Counted from the stretch's first letter, positions 27,670 through 36,428 are shown. The stretch is 64,000 nt of DNA from Actinoplanes italicus (GCF_003001815.1 NZ_PVMZ01000033.1:1-64000), one strand, 5' to 3'. A program made the numbers and translations. Notes: generated by a model from the letters alone, not told the origin.

Positions 27670-28884
27670 GTGGACTTCCCCGACGACTTCCTGTGGGGCA
27701 GCGCCACCTCGGCCCACCAGGTCGAGGGCGGCAACACCAACAACGACTGGTGGGACTTCGAACACGACCCCGCCTCGCTCGCGCGAGCGTCGTCCGGCGA
27801 CGGCATCGACCATTTCCACCGGTACGCCGACGACTTCGCGCTCCTGGCATCGCTGGGACACAACACCCACCGGCTGTCGATCGAATGGTCCCGCATCGAA
27901 CCGGCGCCCGGCGAGTTCAGCCGCGCCGCGCTTCTGCACTACCGGCGGGTCCTGACCGCGCTGCGGGGCACCGGCATGACGGCGTTCGTCACGCTGCACC
28001 ACTTCACGCTGCCTCGTTGGTTCGCCGCCCGCGGTGGCTGGCTCGCCCCCGACTCGGTCGACACCTTCGCCCGCTACTGCCGCCACGTGACCGCCGAACT
28101 CGGTGACCTCATGCCGTTCGTGTGTACCGTCAACGAACCGCAGATGGTCGCCCTGCACGGCTACCTGGAGGGCTACCACCCGCCCGGCGTCACCAACCCG
28201 ATGAAGTGGCGCCGCGTCGGCGGGGTCCTACTCGACGCCCACTTCGCCGCCGTCCGCGAAGTCCGCGCCACCAGCGACGCGCGGGTAGGGCTCGCCGTGC
28301 AGCTGCCGCTGCTGGAACCCGCCGACGCGGCCCCCGAGACCGCCGGCTTCCGGGCCATCCGGTACGAGATCGTCGACCGCCACCTCGACGAACTGACCGG
28401 ACCCGACGCCGGCGACTGGGTGGGCGTGCAGTACTACCGCAAACAATGGGTCGACCCGGCGTCGCCCACCCTGTTCGCCCCGCCACCGCCCGGCACGCCG
28501 CTGACCCAGATGGGCTGGGCCGTCCACCCCGACGGCCTGCGCCAGATGCTGCACCGGGCTGCGAAGACCGGCCTGCCGCTGTACGTCACCGAGAATGGCA
28601 TCGCCACCACCGACGACACCGAACGCCTCGAGTACCTCACCACCCACCTGGCCGCGCTGGCCCAGGCCCGGGCCGAAGGCGTCGACGTTCGCGGGTACCT
28701 GCACTGGTCCGCGTTCGACAACTTCGAGTGGAGCGAGGGCTACCGGCCGAAGTTCGGGCTCATCGCCGTCGGTGACGACTTCTCGCGTACGCCCAAACCC
28801 AGCGCGTACGCCTTCGCCCGGCTCGCCCGCACGGGACGCCTGGACGCACTGCCCGACCCCGGCGAACGGACGCCATCGCCGTGA
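27670..28884 (+). CDS. GH1 beta-glucosidase
   Basis: A 404-residue cytoplasmic glycosidase, GTG start at 27670 with GAGAGG upstream. It opens with the family signature DFLWGSATSAHQVEG. The acid/base Glu is E156 in TVNEPQ and the nucleophile is E308 in VTENGIA. HWSAFDNFEWSEGY near the C-terminus forms the sugar-binding site. At 404 residues it is somewhat shorter than most GH1 enzymes (about 450), but all core motifs are present. Following rhamnosidase action it would release glucose from the remaining beta-glucoside, as in rutinoside-type compounds; this pathway is inferred from the gene combination. Confidence 0.92.
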   Translation: MDFPDDFLWGSATSAHQVEGGNTNNDWWDFEHDPASLARASSGDGIDHFHRYADDFALLASLGHNTHRLSIEWSRIEPAPGEFSRAALLHYRRVLTALRGTGMTAFVTLHHFTLPRWFAARGGWLAPDSVDTFARYCRHVTAELGDLMPFVCTVNEPQMVALHGYLEGYHPPGVTNPMKWRRVGGVLLDAHFAAVREVRATSDARVGLAVQLPLLEPADAAPETAGFRAIRYEIVDRHLDELTGPDAGDWVGVQYYRKQWVDPASPTLFAPPPPGTPLTQMGWAVHPDGLRQMLHRAAKTGLPLYVTENGIATTDDTERLEYLTTHLAALAQARAEGVDVRGYLHWSAFDNFEWSEGYRPKFGLIAVGDDFSRTPKPSAYAFARLARTGRLDALPDPGERTPSP

Positions 28885-28913
28885 CGCTCCGATCGCCGGG
28901 CCGACTGGGGCTG

Positions 28914-29852
28914 TCACCCCGCCGTGGTCATCAGGGCGCGGGCCGTGGCCGGCACCAGGGGGCAGCTGCTGCGGTACTGCCGGATGCCGGACTGGTCCGC
29001 CAGCGGGCAGAGGAACTGACTGAACCGGGTGTCGTTGTCGACGAAGATCTTCAACCAGGGGATCATCGTGCGGGCCAGAGTGGTGCTCGGCTGGCCGATG
29101 TAGTTGTGGCCGGCACCGGTGATCTCGAGGTAAGCGCGCTCGGTCGTGGCCGGGTTGGTGTTGTACAGGCTGGTGAGCCGGGACGGCGGGACGAGGGTGT
29201 CGTTCTGCATCGCGTAGATCAGCGTCGGCACCCGGTCGCCGGCCAGGCTGTTCGAGGGCAGATACGGCGCGTTGCCGATGGCGGCCTTGAGGGACGGACG
29301 CCGCAGGGCCGCGTCGAGCGCGCCGCCGCCGCCCATGGAATGTCCCGCGACAGCAAGCCTGCCCGGGTCGAGGCGGCTGCGTACCGAGCTGCGCTGCGCC
29401 AGGTAGTCCAGCGCCGCGAGCAGTTGCGTACCGCGGCTGGTGGGGCTGTCGTTGAGGTTGTTCGTTTCGATCCCGAACACGATGAAGCCCTGACTGGCCA
29501 GTCGCGGGCCGAGCCAGGCGATGCCGGGCCAGGTGCCGTTGAGGCCCGGGGAGATGGCGAGGCCGCCGAAGGTTCCCTGGCTGGTGTCGGTCGGGTAGTA
29601 GATGACACCGCCGCCGAAGCCGTTGCCGCGCGGCACGCTGACCGAAGCGGTGGCGAACGGTCCGGTCACCGCTGCCACGCTGGCGGCGGTCGGGGCAGGG
29701 CCGCGCTGGTACGGATTCGCTGCGGCAGAGGCGGGCTGCGCTGCTGTGGTGGCGACCAGGCCGGCGGCGAGGGCGATCGCGGTGAATGCTCGTCGTACGA
29801 GCGTGATCGATGGCCGCCGGTTCGCGGACGGCGTGCGGTCCTCGTCTGTCAT
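28914..29852 (-). CDS. Secreted cutinase / polyester (PET) hydrolase-like enzyme
   Basis: A 312-residue alpha/beta hydrolase with an N-terminal export signal (about 18-45, ending ASAAANPYQRGP). The mature start NPYxRGPxPT, the ISPGxxGT...IAWLGPRLASQGF segment and GHSMGGGG are shared with Thermobifida and Saccharomonospora cutinases. Apparent triad: S172, D218 (QNDTLVP) and H249 (GAGHNY). C282 and C297 match the C-terminal disulfide of the family. At two subsite positions it differs: Leu at 104 where cutinases usually have Tyr or Phe, and Tyr at 197 where PET-active enzymes have Trp. A LacI-type operator lies 80 bases upstream. Natural substrate is probably cutin, suberin or other esters. Confidence 0.85.
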   Translation of the reverse strand: MTDEDRTPSANRRPSITLVRRAFTAIALAAGLVATTAAQPASAAANPYQRGPAPTAASVAAVTGPFATASVSVPRGNGFGGGVIYYPTDTSQGTFGGLAISPGLNGTWPGIAWLGPRLASQGFIVFGIETNNLNDSPTSRGTQLLAALDYLAQRSSVRSRLDPGRLAVAGHSMGGGGALDAALRRPSLKAAIGNAPYLPSNSLAGDRVPTLIYAMQNDTLVPPSRLTSLYNTNPATTERAYLEITGAGHNYIGQPSTTLARTMIPWLKIFVDNDTRFSQFLCPLADQSGIRQYRSSCPLVPATARALMTTAG

Positions 29853-29924
29853 CGGGCTCCTCCTCGAGAGTGGCTGCGGCTACTCGCCAGCCGTCGGTTC
29901 GATCGCAAAACATCGATGATGCTG

Positions 29925-29941
29925 GATGAAAAACGTTATCC
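29925..29941. promoter_or_regulatory. LacI-type operator D
   Basis: GATGAAAAACGTTATCC with core AACGTT (29932-29937), about 80 bases upstream of the cutinase-like start. It matches operators A and B near 18.6-18.75 kb with one extra A. Confidence 0.6.
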
Positions 29942-30069
29942 GCGTCAAGCGATACATCCGTACCTCATCGCTCGCCCTCCCGGGGAAGTGAATGAGGGGA
30001 TATGGCTATCTGCCTGTAAATATCGACCTTGACCGCTGAGGTATCGATGTCTATGTTCGGCGTAACGCG

Positions 30070-30086
30070 CGAGAAACGTTGTCCGG
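30070..30086. promoter_or_regulatory. LacI-type operator F
   Basis: CGAGAAACGTTGTCCGG with core AACGTT (30075-30080). It is a weaker match than its neighbours, midway between the divergent esterase genes. Confidence 0.45.
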
Positions 30087-30165
30087 GGACGAGCCCATAC
30101 GGCGTCCGCGACAGTGGCTGCGTGCGTCAATCAATGTTCGATGACCGCCGCACCGCACCCCCGCT

Positions 30166-30182
30166 GGATGAAACGTTACAAA
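30166..30182. promoter_or_regulatory. LacI-type operator E
   Basis: GGATGAAACGTTACAAA with core AACGTT (30172-30177), 45 bases upstream of the carboxylesterase start. It shares GAAACGTTAC with operator A. Confidence 0.65.
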
Positions 30183-30226
30183 GCACCGCGAAGAGCGATG
30201 CTCCGCCGAAAGAATGAGGTCTGATC

Positions 30227-31846
30227 ATGGACGCGCGAATGACCCGGAGAACCTTGATCGGCGGGTCGCTGTCCGTGGCCGCCGCGATGAGCATGCCGGC
30301 GGTAGCACACGCCGACGGCGGACGACGCGACGTGGCGGCCACCCGCTACGGGCAGGTGCGCGGGCGGCGCGAGGACGGCATCGTCAAGTTCCTCGGCGTC
30401 CCCTATGCGACCCCGCCACTGGGCAAGCTCCGGTTCCGGGCCCCGAAGCCACCCCGGCCGTGGTCCGGCGTGCGTGACACGGTGGACTTTCCCAACCCAG
30501 CCTTCCAGGCCCCTGGCGGCGAGATGGGACCGAACGGCAACGGCCGGATGCCGGCACCCTCCGAGGACTGCCTCTACCTCAACATCTGGACCCCGGCAGC
30601 CGACCGCCGGCGCCGGCCGGTGATGTTCTACAACCACGGCGGCGGCTACATGATCGGCTCCGGTTCGGCCACCGGGCAGGACGGCAGCCGCCTGGCCAAG
30701 CTCTACGACGTGGTGGTCGTCGAGTCCAACCACCGGCTCGGCCTGCTCGGCTACCTGTTCCTCGACGACCTCACCCGCGCTGACTATGCCGCCAACCAGG
30801 GCATGCTCGACATCCTTGCCGCGCTGCGCTGGACGGCCGAGAACATCGACAACTTCGGCGGCGACCCGGACAACATCATGGTGTGGGGCGAGAGCGGCGG
30901 CGGCGCCAAGACCGCTGCCGTCTACACCATGCCCGCCGCCGCGCCGCTGTTCCACAAGGCCTCGATCGAGAGTGCCGCGCCGCTGCGGTTCCCCACCCGC
31001 GACGGCGCCACCGCCCGCGCCGAACGTACCCTTCATCTGCTCGGCCTGACCCGCGCGGACATCGCGAAGCTGCACGACATCCCCGCCGGCCGGCTCCTGG
31101 AGATCCAGCAGTCCGAAGCCGCGAACGGGGTCGCGCCGTGGGGCGACCCGGACCCGCTGCCCGGCTTCGGCGCCTTCGTCGACGGCCGCATCATCCCCCG
31201 GCACCCGTTCGCCGACGGCGCCGCTCCCTGGTCCGCCGGCAAGCCACTGATGGTCGGGACCACCCGCGACGAGACAGTGTTCTTCAGCCTCTTCGGCCCG
31301 CCCGACATCTTCCGCATCGACGACGCAGGCCTGCGCCGGGAACTGAGCCGCACCTACCAGGGTGCCGAACTCGACCGGATCATCGCCACGTTCCGCGCGT
31401 CGCGGCCCGCAGCCACCCCGGCACAGCTCTACTTCGCGATCACCACGTCGCCGATCTGGCGCGACGCCATCAAGATCGCCGAAGCCAAGGCCGCGCAGCG
31501 CCGGGCACCGGTGTACATGTACCAGCTCGCCTACCAGGACCCGACCCTGGTGCCGGGCACCGACTTCCCGCTCGGCTCACCGCACGCCGCCGACATCCCC
31601 CTCAAATTCGCCAACACTCCCGACGACCAGCCGGCCGGCGAGCGGGCGACCGCCCGGCACATGAGCGCACTGTGGGCCGGCTTCGCCCGCGACAGCCACC
31701 CGAACGCGCCGCACGTGCCGCGCTGGCCCGCCTACACTCTGACCAGCCGCGCCACGATGTGGATCGACGCCCAATGCAAGATCGTCAACGACCCGGACCG
31801 AGCGGAACGACTTTTCTGGGGGAACCGCGAGCCGAGACGTTCCTGA
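30227..31846 (+). CDS. Type-B carboxylesterase, Tat-exported
   Basis: A 539-residue esterase with a twin-Arg signal (MTRRTLIGGSLSVAAA, cleavage near VAHA). Family signatures are GQVRGRREDGIVKFLGVPYA, SEDCLYLNIWTP and FGGDPDNIMVWGESGGG, with nucleophile S223. The oxyanion YNHGGGY is present, as is PLGKLRFRAPKPP. Type-B carboxylesterases hydrolyse diverse carboxylic esters, including acylated sugars and para-nitrobenzyl esters. The promoter region carries LacI-type operators shared with the glycoside operon, so deacylation of plant glycosides is a plausible role. It is convergent with the hydrolase gene ending at 31865. Confidence 0.92.
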   Translation: MDARMTRRTLIGGSLSVAAAMSMPAVAHADGGRRDVAATRYGQVRGRREDGIVKFLGVPYATPPLGKLRFRAPKPPRPWSGVRDTVDFPNPAFQAPGGEMGPNGNGRMPAPSEDCLYLNIWTPAADRRRRPVMFYNHGGGYMIGSGSATGQDGSRLAKLYDVVVVESNHRLGLLGYLFLDDLTRADYAANQGMLDILAALRWTAENIDNFGGDPDNIMVWGESGGGAKTAAVYTMPAAAPLFHKASIESAAPLRFPTRDGATARAERTLHLLGLTRADIAKLHDIPAGRLLEIQQSEAANGVAPWGDPDPLPGFGAFVDGRIIPRHPFADGAAPWSAGKPLMVGTTRDETVFFSLFGPPDIFRIDDAGLRRELSRTYQGAELDRIIATFRASRPAATPAQLYFAITTSPIWRDAIKIAEAKAAQRRAPVYMYQLAYQDPTLVPGTDFPLGSPHAADIPLKFANTPDDQPAGERATARHMSALWAGFARDSHPNAPHVPRWPAYTLTSRATMWIDAQCKIVNDPDRAERLFWGNREPRRS

Positions 31847-31864
31847 AACAGCGCTTACGTCAGG

Positions 31865-32986
31865 TCAGGCGAGGTTCTGGGTGAAGAACTCGTCGAGCCG
31901 GTCGAAGGGGATGAGGTCCTTGCGGTCGTACAGGTCGACGTGGTCCGCGCCCGGGACGATCACGAGGTCGACGGTGCCGGGGGCCATCGCCTGGACGTCT
32001 TCGGAGTAGTAGCGGGAGTGCGCGTCGGCGCCGGCCACCAGCAGGGCCTTGCGGGGCGCCAGCAGGTCGATGTTGGTCATCAGCGGGAAGGCGAAGAACG
32101 ACATCGGCGTGGTCGCGGTCCACGCGGTGTTGGAGTTGATCGACCGCGGGTGGTAGCCGCGCTCGGTGCGGTAGTAGTCGAAGAAGCTCGCCAGGACCGG
32201 GTCCGCGTTCGCCGGGAGGGTCTTGGGCAGGACGCGGTTGCTGGGGGCCACATTGCCGTCGGCGTCGAACGGGACCTCGTGGGAGAGCCGCGCGGAGGTG
32301 CCCTTCTCCGCGTCGATCCAGCGCTGCCGGCTGAGGTGGTCCACGACCTTCTGCCGCTGCTCACGCGAGTAGAAATCCTCATGACCGCGCGACATACTGC
32401 GCGACATGTCATACATCGAAGCCGTGGCGACCGCCTTGATCCGGCTGTCCGCAGCCGCCGCGGTGAGCGCCATACCACTCAGACCGCAGACGGCCTGCGC
32501 GCCGATCCGCTCGCGGTCGACGATCCGTTGCAGGCCGAGGAAGTCGACGGCGGCGCTGAAGTCCTCGGTGTAGATGTCGGGCGAGGCCACGTCGCGCACC
32601 GGGCCGCCGCTCTCCCCGGTGAAGGAGGGGTCGAAGGCGAGAGTGACGTAGCCGCGGCGGGCGAACTCGTTGGCGTAAAGACCGGAGGACTGCTCCTTGA
32701 CCGCGCCGAACGGGCCGCTGAGCACCAGGGCGGGCAGCTTGCCCCGGGCGTTCTTCGGTACGTAGAGATCGCCGGCGACCGTGAGGCCGTAGCGGTTCCT
32801 GAACCGCACCGAGGTCCGCTTGACGTTCTTGTCCAGCGTGAAGGTGTAGTCGCCCTTGCCCGGGGCCCTGCCCTGCCCGGCGGGAACGGCGGCGCGGCCG
32901 GTCTCCGCACCGAAGGCGGGCAGAGCCGGGAAGGCGGCGGCCGCGCCGGTGGCGGCGATCAGTCCGAGCGCTTTGCGACGTTCCAT
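31865..32986 (-). CDS. Exported alpha/beta hydrolase (dienelactone-hydrolase-like)
   Basis: About 373 residues from the ATG at 32986 (GAGG nine bases upstream); the frame is open further upstream. The signal segment MERRKALGLIAATGAAAAFP suggests export. The hydrolase core has ALVLSGPFGAVKEQSSG, an ARRGYVTLAFDPSFTGES segment, and an elbow AVCGLSGMAL where C167 rather than Ser occupies the likely nucleophile position. GADHVDLYDR near the end supplies the His. A paralogue without a signal lies at 52289-53248 and shares almost every motif. Substrate unknown. Confidence 0.82.
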   Translation of the reverse strand: MERRKALGLIAATGAAAAFPALPAFGAETGRAAVPAGQGRAPGKGDYTFTLDKNVKRTSVRFRNRYGLTVAGDLYVPKNARGKLPALVLSGPFGAVKEQSSGLYANEFARRGYVTLAFDPSFTGESGGPVRDVASPDIYTEDFSAAVDFLGLQRIVDRERIGAQAVCGLSGMALTAAAADSRIKAVATASMYDMSRSMSRGHEDFYSREQRQKVVDHLSRQRWIDAEKGTSARLSHEVPFDADGNVAPSNRVLPKTLPANADPVLASFFDYYRTERGYHPRSINSNTAWTATTPMSFFAFPLMTNIDLLAPRKALLVAGADAHSRYYSEDVQAMAPGTVDLVIVPGADHVDLYDRKDLIPFDRLDEFFTQNLA

Positions 32987-33311
32987 GGAAGTGAACCTCA
33001 TCTTTCGATTGGTGGGAACGGCGCAGACATCGGCGCCGTGTCGATTCCCTGAGTTCGCAGAGACGTTGTCCTGCAGGCTTCGTCGACCGACCGGTGCGGC
33101 CACGCACTGCTGGATGCTGTTTCTCCCGCGTGCCGGGCGGTCCGAACGCGCTGGTTCGGCTAGTCCCGGCTGCGGAGGTTCGGAGCGGCCGGTGGTGATG
33201 GCGCCTCAGCCGAACTGCCTTGTGCGCCGGCCGGGCCAACGTGTGGCCAGAAGGTCGCGTCCTCCTGACCGGTTGGCCATGCGTCGAGCGTAGGCCGTAC
33301 GACACCGATGA

Positions 33312-33348
33312 GGGATTCCCTGTCGGTACACCCATTAACAAGGACTTC
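33312..33348 (+). promoter_or_regulatory. Conserved motif copy S1
   Basis: GGGATTCCCTGTCGGTACAC continues with CC, and GACTTC follows at 33343. It is one of seven copies of a bipartite motif in this window. It points toward the mini-ORF at 33432 and the cyclophilin-like gene at 33533. Confidence 0.7.
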
Positions 33349-33431
33349 TTCGTCCTCGCGCGGGCACGTTGACTAGGTGCCGTGGACCTCGGTGGGGTCG
33401 CTCTCGATCGAAGGGAACGGAGCACGCCACG

Positions 33432-33500
33432 ATGCTTCAGGTTGTCCCGTACAAGCCCATGGACCAGCGCATCGCCACCAAGGTCCTTCTCGCCTTCTGA
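33432..33500 (+). CDS. Possible 22-residue mini-ORF
   Basis: ATG at 33432 encodes MLQVVPYKPMDQRIATKVLL and two more residues before TGA. A GGAG lies upstream (spacing about 10), and motif S1 lies 84 bases before it. It may be a leader peptide, the stump of a deleted gene, or chance. Nothing in the sequence identifies a family. Confidence 0.25.
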   Translation: MLQVVPYKPMDQRIATKVLLAF

Positions 33501-33532
33501 CGTGATGCCCTAACCCGATACGGGGAGATGCC

Positions 33533-34075
33533 ATGCCCACCTCACGCACCATCGCCCGCGTGGCGCTGTCGGCGATCCTCGGCCTGGCTCTCGCCGCCTG
33601 CGGCGGCAACGGCCAGGCCGGTGCCACGCCCACTGCAACGTCCACGACATCGCCCGACAGCGCCAGCAGGGCGACGGCACCACCGAGCGACACGGCCGCG
33701 CCCCGGGAGGAACAGATGAATATCCAGATCACCATCAACGGTCAGCGCTTGCAGGCCACGATCTTCGACAGTGCCGCCGGCCGTGACCTGCTCGCCCACC
33801 TGCCGCTGACCGTCGATATGACCGACCACGGCGCGGTGGAGAAGACCGGCCCGCTGCCGGCACCGCTGTCACTGGACGGCCAGCCGGACGGTGCGGACCC
33901 CGACGTTGGCGATGTCGGCTACTACGCTCCCGGTAACGACCTCGTCCTCTATTACGGCGACCAGTCTTACTACCCCGGCATCGTGATCCTCGGCCGCCTC
34001 GACGGCGACGCCGCCAGCCGCATCGCCGACATGGACGGCGCCGTCACCGCGACCGTCGAACCCCGCACCGCCTGA
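33533..34075 (+). CDS. Cyclophilin-like-fold lipoprotein
   Basis: A 180-residue lipoprotein: signal RTIARVALSAILGLALAACG with lipobox Cys, then a Thr/Ser/Pro-rich linker. From about residue 62 (MNIQITINGQRLQATIFDSA) it shows the cyclophilin-like 2 pattern: a beta-rich domain with LTVDMTDHG, GDVGYYAPGNDLVLYYGDQS and YYPGIVILGRLDG. Such proteins (about 115-residue core) are common but uncharacterised, and lack the proline-isomerase active site of true cyclophilins. It precedes a short-chain dehydrogenase by 129 bases and lies downstream of motif S1. Confidence 0.75.
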   Translation: MPTSRTIARVALSAILGLALAACGGNGQAGATPTATSTTSPDSASRATAPPSDTAAPREEQMNIQITINGQRLQATIFDSAAGRDLLAHLPLTVDMTDHGAVEKTGPLPAPLSLDGQPDGADPDVGDVGYYAPGNDLVLYYGDQSYYPGIVILGRLDGDAASRIADMDGAVTATVEPRTA

Positions 34076-34204
34076 ACCCACCACGCCCGACCTCAACGGG
34101 AGCCATCAGCGGCGCCCCGACATGTCAACGGACGCCGCAAAGCCGGCTCCCACCCAGCTCCGCGGACACCGCCCGCATCAACCGATGCCGTCAAAGGACG
34201 TGAC

Positions 34205-34984
34205 ATGACCAGCACAGGCCCCACCCGCGAACAGACGTTCACCGGCAAAGTCGCCTTCGTCACCGGCGCCGCCGGCGGTATCGGCAAGGCCACCGCGCGA
34301 GCGTTCGCCGCCGCCGGTGCGACCGTGGCCCTGGCCGACCTCGACCAGGCCGGCGCGCACGCCGTCGCCGCCCAGATCCAGGCTGACGGAGGCACCGCCA
34401 TGGCGTTCGGCCTCGACGTCACCGACAGCGACGCTGTCAAGGCCACCCTCGACCAGGTCGTCGCCGTCTACGGCCGCCTCGACCTCGCCTTTAACAACGC
34501 CGGCATCGAGCAGAGCCACACCACCACCGCCGACACGACCGAGGCGGACTTCGACAAGCTGATGACGGTCAACGTGCGCAGCGTGTTCCTCTGTCTCAAA
34601 CACCAGCTCCCCCTCATGATCGCCGGTGGGGGCGGCGCGATCGTCAATACCTCCTCCGGCGCTGGTGTCATGGGCATCGCCCAGCAGGCCACCTACGCCG
34701 CGACCAAACACGCCGTCATCGGTCTCACCAAATCCGCCGCGCTCGAGTACGCCGCCCAGGGCGTACGCATCAACGCCATCTGCCCCGGCATCATCGATAC
34801 CAAGATGATCGAGCGCGTCAGCGGGGGAACCGACGAGGGCTACGCCCAGATGATCGCCCAGGAACCCATCGGCCGCCTCGGACGACCAGAGGAGATCGCC
34901 TCCGCGGTGCTCTGGCTGTGCTCGCCCGGCGCTGCTTTCACCATCGGGCACGCCCTGGTCGTCGACGGCGGCCAAACCGTCTGA
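34205..34984 (+). CDS. Short-chain dehydrogenase/reductase
   Basis: A 259-residue classical SDR. The NAD(P)-binding motif is TGAAGGIG, followed by NNAG in AFNNAGIEQ, a catalytic Ser in NTSSGAGVMG, and YAATK with the Tyr and Lys. The C-terminal EIASAVLWLCSPGAAFTIGH is typical. Asp at ADLDQAG after strand 2 suggests NAD preference. No substrate can be read from the sequence. It closely resembles the SDR at 36448-37215, which has the same C-terminal block. Confidence 0.92.
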   Translation: MTSTGPTREQTFTGKVAFVTGAAGGIGKATARAFAAAGATVALADLDQAGAHAVAAQIQADGGTAMAFGLDVTDSDAVKATLDQVVAVYGRLDLAFNNAGIEQSHTTTADTTEADFDKLMTVNVRSVFLCLKHQLPLMIAGGGGAIVNTSSGAGVMGIAQQATYAATKHAVIGLTKSAALEYAAQGVRINAICPGIIDTKMIERVSGGTDEGYAQMIAQEPIGRLGRPEEIASAVLWLCSPGAAFTIGHALVVDGGQTV

Positions 34985-35296
34985 GCTATGTGGCTGCCTT
35001 TCGGCCTGTTTTCGCAGCCGGCACTGACCATGGGCCTGCCGGACTTCGTCTCCGGTGCTCGGCTCGGCGTCACCGTGAGCCGATCCGAACACCGGAGACA
35101 GGGTCCCCTCCCGTCACGTGCCGATGGCTGACAGGCCGCGGTCGGTCGACAGCTTCCGGGATGCTTAAGCCCCGTCGCCGACGCCGGCTTCTGGACGCGG
35201 TTGTGCCAGGTCACCGGCTCGCGCACGTCGTCCACCTGACCGGCGAGGTCGAAGTGGTGGAGTCGCAGGTCGCGGCCCGAGCCGGCGTCCGGGTGA
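34985..35296. other. Intergenic region between convergent genes
   Basis: About 310 bases between a plus-strand SDR and the end of a minus-strand aldo/keto reductase. No supported gene is seen. A weak partial likeness to the redox-region motif at 35092-35110 (GGAGACAGGGTCCCC) was noted but not called. Confidence 0.4.
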
Positions 35297-36283
35297 TCAG
35301 CGACCGACGAGCGAGATGTGCTGCTCGTTGTAGCGGTTGCCCCGCACGCCGATGCGGGCGGCGAGTTCGTTGAGGTCGGCGAGTTCGTCGGCGGACAACG
35401 GCACCCGCACCGCTGCGGCGTTCTCCTCGATCCGTTCCCGGCGCCGGGTCCCGGGGATGGGCACGATCGAAGGGTGCTGGGCGAGCAGCCAGGCCAGGGC
35501 GATCTGCCCCGGGGTGGCGTCCTTGGCGCCGGCCAGTCCGGTGATGTGCTCGACCAGTGCCTGATTGGCGGCGCGGTTGTCGCCGGTGAACCGCGGGATG
35601 CTCGCGCGGATGTCGCCGGCGGTGAATTCGGTGGCGGCGGTGACGGTGCCGGTGAGGAAGCCCTTGCCGAGCGGGCTGAACGGCACGAACCCGATACCCA
35701 GCTCGGCGCACGTCGGCAGCACTTCGGGTTCGGGGTCGCGGGTCCACAGCGAGTACTCGCTCTGCACTGCGGTCACCGGGTGCACGGCGTGGGCGCGGCG
35801 GATCGTGTCCGCGGCGGCTTCGGAGAGGCCGAAGTGGCGGACCTTGCCGGCCTTCACGAGTTCGCCGACGGTGCCGGCGACGTCCTCGATCGGCACGTCC
35901 GGGTCGACGCGGTGCTGGTAGAACAGGTCGAGCGTGTCCACCTGCAACCGGCGCAGCGACGCGTCAGCGACCCGCCTGATCTGCTCGGGCCGGCTGTCGA
36001 GCCCGACCGACTTGCCGCCTTCGATGCGCCACCCGAACTTCGTGGCGATCACGACCTGGTCGCGCAGCGGCGCGAGGGCCTCGCCGACGAGTTCCTCGTT
36101 GACGTACGGGCCGTAGACCTCGGCGGTGTCGAAGAAGGTGACGCCGCGTTCGACAGCGCCGCGCAGCACGCCGATCATGGCGTCGCGGTCGCCCGGGTTG
36201 GGCCCGTAACTCTGGGACATGCCCATGGCGCCCAGGCCGATGGCCGAGACCCGCAGGCCCTGGCCGAGGATTCGTGTGTGCAT
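35297..36283 (-). CDS. Aldo/keto reductase
   Basis: A 328-residue enzyme, ATG at 36283 with GGAG upstream. The TIM-barrel aldo/keto reductase tetrad is visible: D52 and Y57 in FFDTAEVYGPY, K82 in VVIATKFGW, and H124 in FYQHRVDP. IPGTRRRERIEENAAA near the C-terminus binds the NADPH phosphate. It resembles the YakC / IolS-like AKR subgroup. It lies downstream of an SDR, separated by a relic sequence at 36366-36428. It reduces aldehydes or ketones; the natural substrate is unknown. Confidence 0.92.
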   Translation of the reverse strand: MHTRILGQGLRVSAIGLGAMGMSQSYGPNPGDRDAMIGVLRGAVERGVTFFDTAEVYGPYVNEELVGEALAPLRDQVVIATKFGWRIEGGKSVGLDSRPEQIRRVADASLRRLQVDTLDLFYQHRVDPDVPIEDVAGTVGELVKAGKVRHFGLSEAAADTIRRAHAVHPVTAVQSEYSLWTRDPEPEVLPTCAELGIGFVPFSPLGKGFLTGTVTAATEFTAGDIRASIPRFTGDNRAANQALVEHITGLAGAKDATPGQIALAWLLAQHPSIVPIPGTRRRERIEENAAAVRVPLSADELADLNELAARIGVRGNRYNEQHISLVGR

Positions 36284-36365
36284 CGATGCTCCAGTCGTTG
36301 TGTCGAGGTTCGGGCAATGGCGCAGCAGGGTTTGACGGCGCGCCGTGCGTCCACGCCGGGCCAGA

Positions 36366-36428
36366 CGTGTCGACGCGGTAAGGCCGGTGATCGGTCAGTG
36401 TGATGCGAGGGCCGCCGCTTCGCCGGCT
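36366..36428. repeat. Relic duplicate of the paoD / MFS gene junction
   Basis: This stretch (from CGTGTCGACGCGGTA) aligns over about 60 bases with 46425-46490, which spans the stop codon of the PaoD-like gene and the convergent 3' end of the Bcr/CflA exporter. Here it encodes no intact gene but still reads ...ALASH-stop on the minus strand, like ...STASH-stop of the exporter. It looks like the scar of an old duplication or rearrangement. Confidence 0.6.

Larger units (their letters stand above)
29853..30226. other. Divergent regulatory region between two esterases
   Basis: 374 bases without a gene, between the divergently transcribed cutinase-like and carboxylesterase genes. It contains three AACGTT-centred LacI-type sites (operators D, F and E), annotated separately. 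Confidence 0.7.
32987..33532. other. Intergenic region with redox-region motif and mini-ORF
   Basis: About 550 bases between the divergent hydrolase and cyclophilin-like genes. It contains motif copy S1 (33312-33348) and, 84 bases further on, a 22-codon frame at 33432-33500 (MLQVVPYKPMDQRIATKVLL). No other coding signal is seen. Confidence 0.5.

Noticed and set aside
28228..29913. A 561-residue minus-strand open frame
   Set aside because: Overlaps the GH1 gene on the other strand and the cutinase-like gene in another frame; Arg/Pro-rich shadow sequence.
35092..35110. Weak eighth copy of the redox motif
   Set aside because: Only GACAGGG and CCCC are shared; the TGTACT/AGTACA core is missing and it is not upstream of a gene start.
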